Below are positions 57,160 to 64,000 of a DNA stretch of 64,000 nucleotides, piece after piece. This DNA comes from Perkinsus olseni. Taxonomy: Eukaryota > Perkinsozoa > Perkinsida. Below the pieces are notes generated by a model. That model ran no database searches. It was not told the origin of the DNA and saw only the letters and a program-made list of their open reading frames with translations. Every line of letters starts with the position of its first letter. Within the stretch, counting starts at the first letter, position 1. The DNA lies in the NCBI GenBank assembly GCA_013115125.1, contig JABANN010000069.1, positions 1 to 64,000 of the forward strand, given 5' to 3'. The position numbers and the translations under genes are program-made.

Positions 57160-58560
57160 AGCACGATCGGAAACCGTTCTTGGGCCCCAAACGACTGTTT
57201 GAGGCAGTTTGTTGAATCCAGATTCGTCGATTTCTCCGTCGCAAAATTCACGCAGAGCTCACCAAAGGAGTCGCGCCGGATGCAAACCCGCCGCCAGAAA
57301 GAGTACTCCGTCCGACAGCTCCTGCGGTACCTCGTGAGCTACCACTGCTATTGTCACCGTCCGAGCACTCGCGATATCTACGCATCAAGCTTGCATGTGA
57401 TAGGTTAACCTACTGCTTACTTGGGCCAAGATACGCCATGCCGAGAGAGAGACCGTCGACGAAGTTATGGAGAAGCTCGATCTGAAATAAAGGGCCTTTT
57501 ATCGTGGACTACTCTACCGACGAAGGATGTTGCGGCAAGGCGTGAAAAATTAACGGCCAACGGAAGCCGGACGTAGGGTCGCCGAAAATTCCCGTGTGCA
57601 TACCACAAAATTCCCAAAAAACTGTCGTCAGTTTCCCGAAAATCTTTTCTCACCAGCAAGTTGGCGACACCAAAATTCTTGATCTCATCTCGATCTTGTC
57701 CCGGATGCTCCCTATGGTGCTTCTCATGAAGGATGTCCACTCCTCTGTTAATACCGAGGGTCAGTCCCACGCCGATTAGGAAAAACAAGTAGCCTGAGAA
57801 GGACGAAGCATTCCTGGTGGGGGGGGAAGGAAGGCCCTTACTGCTGCCTCCGGCGTTGAGCACTTCGGGGACGAGATGACCGACGCTGTCACATGTCATC
57901 ACCGCGCACGCAAACGATAGGAAAAAACCTGGAAAATTTCGATTTTTTACGAAAAAAATGTTCTTTTACTTTCCAGAATTTTAGGCGCGGTTTGCCCACC
58001 CTTTAATAGGTAGACCAAAAACACTGAAGTGCCGGCAGCAAGAATTGAGCACACCTGAGAAATGACGGAATAAAAAACGAAAGATCATCGAATTCTGTCG
58101 GGACGTACGCTCATCAAACCACCCGAAAAAAGTGCCTCAGAAAACGCTGGTGAGTGAAGGAAGCCGAATGACATTCTGAAAACAACTGAGAGATGGCGAA
58201 CTCGGATGGAACACCTCCACAATGATGATCGGCCATCGCGATGATTTCCTCAGCGTGTGGTAACACAAATAAAAGTGACAAATTCCCAGTCGAGAAAAAC
58301 ACAGCGGGAAAACAATCAACCCATGCTAAGAATCATTTTCCCAATTTTATGTGACATCCTTGAACACCCTCGGCATGCAGCCGCACTGAACCAAGTCCTT
58401 CCTCGTCCAAGTGTTATCCACTTCTCAGTATTTCACTTTTTCCCGCAATTTGTCCCACCCTCAGCCTCCGGTCGCGCAGAGGCCAAATCAACACCCACCC
58501 TGTTAGTCGTCAATACACTAACAATCAACACGGCCGCTACAGCAGGGGTAAAATCATGTT
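57160..58560 (-). CDS. ZIP/SLC39-family zinc transporter (ends uncertain)
   Basis: Minus-strand exons in order: TPAVAAVLIVSVLTTN (possible signal/TM, about 58540); CSILAAGTSVFLVYLLKGG (about 58040); FACAVMTCDSVGHLVPEVLN (the ZIP TM2 'G-x-x-HL-PE' motif, about 57900); SFSGYLFFLIGVGLTLGINR followed by a His-rich loop HEKHHREH; IELLHNFVDGLSLGMAYLG (TM4 'HN-xxDG' metal-binding motif, about 57470); VTIAVVAHEVPQELSDGVLF (TM5 'HE-x-P-Q-E' motif, about 57330); and VLNSLIGAA (TM6). The paired HNFVDG and HEVPQELSD motifs are diagnostic. It imports Zn(II) or Fe(II) into the cytosol. The C-terminal exons probably continue toward 56.7 kb, where frames such as ALELPNWKPPLGG and GPQSVDIIILSINVPYLG lie, but they could not be joined. 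Confidence 0.85.
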
Positions 58561-58599
58561 CATGATATCGAATTCACAGATTCTGAGATAATGACAACC

Positions 58600-59130
58600 T
58601 TCACGTCACTCTTCCTCTGCTATGGCTTCCTCTGAGACGAAGAACAACAGCGTAGGAAAATCCTGCCAAGTCGGAAGACGATCTCAAACAAAAGCCATTT
58701 GCATTGATTTTTGCGATACCAACTTTTGACACAAACCTAAACTTCCCAGGCAAGCACACGCTGATTTCCGTTGTTGAAATAACTCCAAACATCGCTATGG
58801 GTAGAGGAAGGGGAGCTTATAAACTCCAGCGAAGCCCCTGCCACCCGTCGGAGTCGCCAGGCCGTATGGCGGCGTGTGTGCGAGTTCAAACTCCAACGCC
58901 GACAATACGGCCCAGCATCACCGACATCCCTTTCCGTACAGAACGATTGAACGGAAAGGGCTTGCGGCTGCGGCCAAGAGATATCTTACCGTCATCTTTT
59001 TCGATCTCTGTTATTCAAATATTCTCAGTTTTCGCTCAACAAGTCGAATAGCTCATCTGGGTAAATGGCGATTTGTCAGTTAATACGTGCGGATGACGAT
59101 GGGCGAAGAGATGAAGAATTTCGCAGCTCC
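58600..59130. other. Intergenic between ZIP and dynein LC1 genes
   Basis: No exon is supported. At about 58880 GAGTTCAAACTCCAACGCCG is a diverged relative of the dispersed repeat at 24.7 and 31.65 kb. Confidence 0.4.
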
Positions 59131-59138
59131 GATTCTGA

Positions 59139-60256
59139 TCAGTGATCGACCGGCTTACCCGTGACCATCTCGCCATCCAAGGTCTTCACTCCCGGGAAAT
59201 GCTTCGTCACCATCGGCCTCACACTCTTGCGAGTAAAACCCTGCCCAGTCTGTTTAACCACCGAACGACCCCGGTTCAAACCCCGCTCACCTCATATATC
59301 GGATTTCCGACTAAACATATGTTTGTCAACTCTGGCAACGCTGACAGTTTCCTGAGGAATCTTTCGACTCCGCCGAAGACACGGGTCAACCTACGATATC
59401 TCGTCCCAGGAAGCAATCGCGTTATTCGATATGTAAAGCGTGTGGAGTTTCACGCAGGGAGTCAGACCGTCCTAGACAGACAGAAAAAATCGTAAAAATT
59501 TTCCGAGATTTTCCGAATCCTACCAGTGACGAAATTTGGTTATAGGAAATCCACAACTGCTGCAGACTGGCGCCAACCTGACAGAGGCAATCCTAGATGA
59601 AACGGCGAAAAGATACTCCAAAAATTTGCAATCAACTTATTACTGGCGCAAAATTCGACTCACCTTCAGCATCATTGTTTTACACGACGAATGAAGCCGA
59701 ACTCAAAATTTTTTTACGCCCCCCCCATCCTTAGGTGCGTAGTACCTCCTCCAAGCTTGTTATCTTCTTGATTTGGTTCCTTCCAAGAGAGAGGATCTGG
59801 AGATTCTTTAGGCCGGGCAGGGGTATCATTTTATCGATACAATTAGTCGAGAGCGATAGGTGTTTAACCTGATCATCATAAGATCCCCGGTTCGATCCGC
59901 AGCTACGCCATTTTACATTGACCAGGCTGTTTAGGACTGTATCCAACTTCTCAATGGGGGGAATAAGACACATCAGCTTGATCACTTCTGCCTCTTCAGG
60001 ATTCGCTCCCTGAGGTTAAGCGTGCAAGACACGAAATAGGTCAAGTTGATAACGAAGAGTCAAAAACTATTCCTCAAGAAAGAAACGGGCCAACAAACTT
60101 CAACATCTGGTCGAGACTTATCAACCCCTCATCCTACTCGACGAAAAAATTTTTTAGAAAATTTCCCAAATTTCCTTCTTGCCGACCCGCCCCCATCAAC
60201 ACCTCATGTTTCTCCTGCCAGAGTTGAAGAGCCTTCGCACAGGTAGTGGCGGGCAT
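59139..60256 (-). CDS. DNAL1: Axonemal outer-arm dynein light chain 1 (LC1/DNAL1), complete
   Basis: Seven exons: 60203-60256, 59917-60009, 59746-59868, 59524-59577, 59395-59471, 59291-59351 and 59139-59249. Introns of 193, 48, 168, 52, 43 and 41 bp are all GT-AG and keep phase. They give exactly 190 residues, the family length. Key segments: ATTCAKALQLWQEKHE; EVIKLMCLIPPIEKLD; LSLSTNCIDKM; GLKNLQILSLGRNQIKKI; LQQLWISYNQISSL; KLHTLYISNNAIASWDE; LSALPELTNICLVGNPIYE; and KHFPGVKTLDGEMV. These are the LRR units and C-terminal cap of LC1, which binds the motor domain of the gamma/beta heavy chain and regulates flagellar beating. This is strong evidence for a motile flagellum. A copy of the 20-bp element lies 28-47 nt upstream of the ATG. 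Confidence 0.97.
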
Positions 60257-60283
60257 TTAGAGGTGATGGCACTATGAGAAAAT

Positions 60284-60303
60284 CGTCACGCGCCACGAAA
60301 TTA
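60284..60303 (-). promoter_or_regulatory. TAATTTCGTGGCGCGTGACG element upstream of dynein LC1
   Basis: In minus sense the 20-mer lies 28-47 nt before the ATG at 60256. Taken as the reference copy. With the transcription start unknown it could be a core promoter or a 5'-UTR signal. The GGCGC core with a T-rich flank resembles an E2F half-site only loosely. Confidence 0.6.
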
Positions 60304-60489
60304 GGATGCGCAGTTCGGACGAAGTCACCTCAGAGCAGATCTTGGTTCTGTGACATGTAAAATGCGAGGCATCTTTGGGAGGTCTATGCGTCCCATGGGT
60401 TAGCCTAAGTGTTGCACGCATCACCCGAAGATTCCTCCTATTGAAGGTGAATGAAATCCTCGCTCCCACGAAGGTATTAGCTGTACATT

Positions 60490-61372
60490 ATGGTGAGGTA
60501 TCTAGAGGTTGAGCTAGCCTCAGACAGAGCAAAAGATACCCTCCCAACTCAAGGCGGTAACTTCTCTAATCAAATCCGTTGGGAAATTGCGGGGCCTCTC
60601 GACGTGTCAAGGACGAGCCAACAACGTAGCTGTCGCAGGTATTCCGTATCATCCCCTCTTCGACCTCGGATTCTCTATTAAGTATAACTGCTGGCCGAAT
60701 CATTTGTCGACCAATTTGACCAATCCAAGCTTCCTTGTCCGCTGGGGTCTCGGCGATAAGGTAAAACACTCTACTTGATGAATCCACTCTGAGGGTAGGT
60801 TGAAGCTTGCTCTTCACGGAGGTGAAAGATTCCCTCCCAAGCTACTACTTGAAAGAGTTTGCCTGACCCGTCTCCTCGTCCGCTGACTTCACCGACGAGC
60901 ACATCCGCAATAGGAGAGCCTCGGTGGGATACGCTAGAGCGCCTGAATAACAGAATCTTCGCAGTGCGCGGCCGGAGAATCTTAAGGTTAAGCTGGTAAG
61001 ATACGCTATCCAACGCTCGGGAGGGAGAAAGGTATCTTTCGGACGACCGTGGTTGATACAGAGAGGCCGAGGTGAAATCTACAAGGATCTAGTTGGCTGC
61101 ATTTGAACGAAGTTTCTTTCAAATCTCGTTGAGCTGCCCTACAGTAACGTATCTTTCCAACCCTCGACCTCCACAAAGTCGAAAGATTCACCCCCGACCT
61201 CACTACCTTTAATCGAGAAGCTGCAAAGCATATCTTTGGTCAGTACCAACCATCGCCTTTTCCACTGTAAAAGATGCTTGCTCTGCTTCCTAACGTATCC
61301 TGCCTTCACGACATCGGACGGGCTCAACACGACACTCCGCGGGTCCACGTGGTCACTACTAGAGGAGAACAT
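60490..61372 (-). CDS. PH-domain protein (partial exon chain)
   Basis: ATG 61372 starts MFSSSSDHVDPRSVVLSPSD, then the first PH strands VKAGYVRKQSKHLLQWKRRW and LVLTKDMLCSFSIKG, ending at a GTAGTGAGG donor. A later exon (about 60690-60810) carries LQPTLRVDSSSRVFYLIAET and PADKEAWIGQIGRQMIR, the last strands and C-terminal helix with the invariant Trp. Middle segments such as RDLKETSFKCSQL (about 61105-61140) probably form strands 4-5. The PH fold implies phosphoinositide or membrane-surface binding. Sequence after QMIRPAVILNRESEVEEG continues to at least 60566 without a recognised domain, and the stop is not fixed. The element TAATTTCGTGGCGCGCGAC lies 41-59 nt upstream of the ATG. Confidence 0.75.
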
Positions 61373-61412
61373 GAAAAATTATGGAATGGAGGTCGTGGTC
61401 GGGAGCTGCGGT

Positions 61413-61431
61413 GTCGCGCGCCACGAAATTA
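61413..61431 (-). promoter_or_regulatory. TAATTTCGTGGCGCGCGAC element upstream of the PH gene
   Basis: Minus-sense copy 41-59 nt upstream of the ATG at 61372, same orientation as at the dynein LC1, MPP alpha and V-ATPase F genes. Confidence 0.6.
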
Positions 61432-61499
61432 AGCGCACGCCAGTGGGTATTCTGCGCCGGGTTGGTGAGAGTAGGAATGAAGGAGAGAAATCTGGCTCA

Positions 61500-62080
61500 C
61501 TTTAACGAGAAGGCGGCGGAAGATGCGGACAAGCTGTGGAGGGAGAAATGTAGTATCTTAGGTTGATCATGGCGTATCTCAGAATCGCTTGCATGGGAAA
61601 AGATTCCATATGCGTACAATTACTCGGAAAATTCTGGTTGTTAAAATTGGAGTATCTTTTATCTCGTGAAGTACTAGGTTCAACCTCCATTCCCCATTAT
61701 CATGAAATGTATCATGCGTTCACGTTGGAGTGATATTATAAAAATGTATGTCTGCGACACAAGGCGATTTCCATACAAACTGCCCAGGCGCATCCTAGGT
61801 CGACCACTGCGCAAGACAGAGTCCAAAGATACGTCTCCTAGCGAGCCAGTGTGATCGTATAAAGGATACTTCCTTCTTACCCAGACCTCACTAGGTCCAT
61901 CCGGCATCTTTCGCGTATCTTTCGAATCTTCTCTGTGCGGAGGTTTCTTCCTAGCCTCGCTCTCTTTCCAAAATAGTTGGGATATTTTTCTGGAGAATTT
62001 TCTTCTGGTCTACTCCAGTCTCAACCCTCGAAAATGGGTAATGTTTTTGATATATAATTGCGTTAAAATCTCCGATACTC
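61500..62080. other. Intergenic or unresolved; dense in GTATCTT words
   Basis: A minus-strand frame 61680-61907 begins MPDGPSEVWVRRKYPLYDHT and may be an exon, but it has no family or partner. GTATCTT or its complement occurs four times between 61550 and 61920. Confidence 0.3.
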
Positions 62081-62086
62081 CATTTT

Positions 62087-64000
62087 TTGAGTAAAAATCA
62101 AGCCAGGGCTGCCTCGACGGTGGTTGATCTGTCGGGCGTAGGATTTCTGCGAAAGTTGGTATCAGGCAATTTTTCCGACGAATTTTTCTCGTTAGGTACG
62201 GGGGAAGCTTCGAAAGCAGCGGCGGTGGACTTTCTGAAAACTTCGTTCAAGGTTGGCAGCGTGCGCGCTGACACTGTCAATTATAAAGATGCCGACCGGG
62301 TAGTATTCCGGTCGTACCAAAATTTCCGTAACTCCTACGGATGGTGGGGTGGCTGACTGCTGAGTGATACCAACTTTTTCTCAACTCCCGGCGGATATCT
62401 TCCAGGTATTTCCCTTGTCGGATATACCGCCTGCAATAGTATCTTTCAAGCAAGCCGTGAAGAGCAGTGTTCGACCTAGGATACTCGACACCTTGCCGAA
62501 GCCTTGGGACGTCAGTAAGCCAGCTTCGCTCCGCCTTTTTCTTTCGAATTTCAATCTCATGGCCGTAAATCTACAGCGAATTTCCAGAAAAACTATTTGC
62601 GATGCCCACGAAAATTTTTCCGGAGTTTTTTCTCCTTTGTTCCTGTGCGAATTTCGTGGCGCGTGACGGATTTCTGCTCTACTCCGTTCTCTTGATTAGA
62701 GCGTATCTTTCGGTACGGAGCCCAAGCGTTCTCCTTCCTCCTACCTCAGGCGTGAAGGCTGATGAGAAACCCGTTCGGAAGGACTTGAGGAGGCAGCTGT
62801 TGATGGTTCGTGCCGGCCTTATGGATCAACCTCTGGTAGTATCTTTTTCACCTGTCAAGTACTATGATGAAGTTGCTGAAAGATATGTCATTCACGAGCG
62901 ATAATTACAGTTTTTCATTTCAAATCTGCATCGCTCCGCTAGGATATTGGATAACTATTTCAGTGGTATCCAAGGTCGAAGCATAAAGATATGTCACCGG
63001 CAGAGTTCTCGTCGTCTTTGACTATAAAGGAGCGGGACACGATTCGGCATGTTGGGATGGTGACCGGGAAGGGTCCTGTAGGAAGCCTGACGAAGAGATG
63101 GTTCAATTTGGTGGACGAGAAGGGTAGTAGGGGTGGTAGTGATTTTGAGAAGTATCTTGTTTTTTGTGAAGCTCTTCGCCTCTTAAAGAGAACTTTCCTT
63201 CTTTTTTTCTTTCCATTAATTTATTGATCTCGTGCGTGATGTCGGCCAAAGTATTTACCCGATCGCGTTGCCTGGGGTAGTTTCCCGTCGGCGGGAGGGT
63301 TGAGCTCCTCTCCTGGTGCTGTCATTCAAGCAGCTCTGATTGTCGTCTTTGAAATATTTTCCAGAATCTCCTTTCTTCCTGCTGTGATTGTCTCGTATTG
63401 CATGTTGGACACGCGGCGGAGTGTCATATAACGCAGGAAATATTTTCAAAGGGAATATCAGGAAATAAGTATATTATTACGTCGTCTGCGTGGCGCAGGT
63501 TAACAGATAGCTTGGCATGGTACTCTCACCAGTTTCAAGTTGTGAATGAAATTGAAGACTGTTCACTTGTTCTTGGATTTGGGAAAGTTGTGGTACGCAT
63601 GTCCAGTATCGCAGGTGCTAGTCAGCATAGTGTTAACCCAGAGGACGATTTCGTCGGGTCCTGGGACATATCTTCTAGTACTTGTCATCCTGCTGACGTG
63701 AAGGCACGAGTGAGGGCTTTTGTTGAGGCAGAGAAGAGGAGAGTGAGAATGAACGGCGATGTGGACGCTCATGTTAACCGTAAAATATATAGGAAGTAAC
63801 GGGGAGGAGACCTTGAAATCTTGCGCTCACTTGCGTTTCCTCAACGATCAGTCCTGAAGAGCATTTCGCGGAGTTCCAAGAGCTTGTTAGAGAGAAGAAA
63901 CGGCAGTACGCTGATATCCGAGGGGAGTTCATACGAGAACTCAGGGTCGAAGTAAGATACGCGCCATTTCGCGCGCCACGAAATTACCCTCCAGTTTCCC
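62087..64000 (+). CDS. Unassigned multi-exon gene(s), running off the right end
   Basis: A series of protein-like plus-strand frames separated by splice signals: RAASTVVDLSGVGFLRKLVS and FSDEFFSLGTGEASKAAAVD (62100-62350); ADIFQVFPLSDIPPAIVSFK (about 62390-62510); VKADEKPVRKDLRRQLLMVR after a CCTCAG acceptor (about 62754); SPAEFSSSLTIKERDTIRHV and KRWFNLVDEKGSRGGSDFEK (about 62990-63160); ITSSAWRRLTDSLAWYSHQF and CSLVLGFGKVVVRMSSIAGA (about 63470-63630); and FAEFQELVREKKRQYADIRG ending at a GTAAGATACG donor (about 63955). I recognise no family. It may be one gene or two. Introns here hold the dispersed words CTTCGCTCCGCC (about 62524), AATTTCGTGGCGCGTGACG (62650-62668) and GCGCGCCACGAAATTA (63971-63986). 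Confidence 0.5.

Noticed and set aside
1-64000. CRISPR array, bacterial operons, insertion sequences, viral genes
   Set aside because: No regularly spaced repeats, Shine-Dalgarno-led gene clusters, transposases, reverse transcriptases or capsid-like proteins were recognised; gene structure is eukaryotic throughout.
1-64000. Spliced-leader RNA gene or 5S/snRNA gene
   Set aside because: I looked for a dinoflagellate-type leader (CCGTAGCCA...CTCAAG) and typical small RNA motifs and saw none; a covariance-model search would be needed to be sure.

Overview
The window looks like nuclear DNA from a flagellated alveolate protist, most likely Perkinsus or a close relative. That is an inference. It rests on single-copy eukaryotic genes broken by many very short GT-AG introns (mostly 41-52 bp), tight gene packing in some stretches, lineage-specific secreted proteins, and axoneme/cilium genes (outer-arm dynein light chain LC1, WDR17) beside ordinary housekeeping genes. 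There is no sign of prokaryotic or organellar organisation. Because exons are short, I rebuilt the genes by joining exons across GT-AG junctions that restore a family motif. Where a start or last exon could not be placed I say so.

Layout. 1-9 kb: a membrane protein with a C-terminal TM, an ataxin-2/PBP1-type protein (LsmAD domain) and an FBXL-like leucine-rich-repeat protein, all on the minus strand, in sequence otherwise hard to interpret, plus a perfect 26-bp-arm hairpin near 8.95 kb. 9-18.7 kb: mostly unassigned, with one secreted type I membrane protein (minus, 12.9-14.0 kb). 18.7-21.5 kb: a Ctr-type copper transporter with a Cys-rich ectodomain and a tentative FAM210/DUF1279-like membrane protein (plus). 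22.7-25.0 kb: an M14-like DUF2817 zinc peptidase (plus), followed by a small secreted, probably GPI-anchored protein (minus) and a decayed copy of the 3' end of the DUF2817 gene. 28.8-35.9 kb: the WD40 protein WDR17 (plus). 36.4-44.3 kb, minus strand: OTUD3-like deubiquitinase, V-ATPase subunit F and mitochondrial processing peptidase alpha; a tRNA-Trp(CCA) lies on the plus strand at 40.36 kb. 45.2-46.1 kb: a RABL3-like small GTPase with a degenerate P-loop, then a cassette of four hairpins. 48.9-50.8 kb: a signal-peptide, Kelch and cytochrome-b561-like fusion (plus). 53.2 kb: a small secreted protein. 55-58.6 kb, minus: multi-pass membrane exons, unassigned exons and a ZIP zinc transporter. 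59.1-60.3 kb, minus: dynein LC1, fully reconstructed at 190 residues. 60.5-61.4 kb, minus: a PH-domain protein. 62-64 kb, plus: exons of an unassigned gene running off the end.

The most interesting signal is not a gene. A roughly 20-bp sequence, TAATTTCGTGGCGCGTGACG, recurs at about 16 places in 64 kb. In the same relative orientation it lies 28-90 nt upstream of the ATG of four unrelated, well-resolved genes (dynein LC1, PH protein, MPP alpha, V-ATPase F), so it looks like a core promoter or 5'-UTR element. It also occurs twice, inverted, inside one OTU-gene intron. A second short dispersed word (GCTTCGCTCCGCT), a locally dense heptamer (GTATCTT) and several clustered hairpins add to a picture of abundant short repetitive elements in introns and intergenic DNA.
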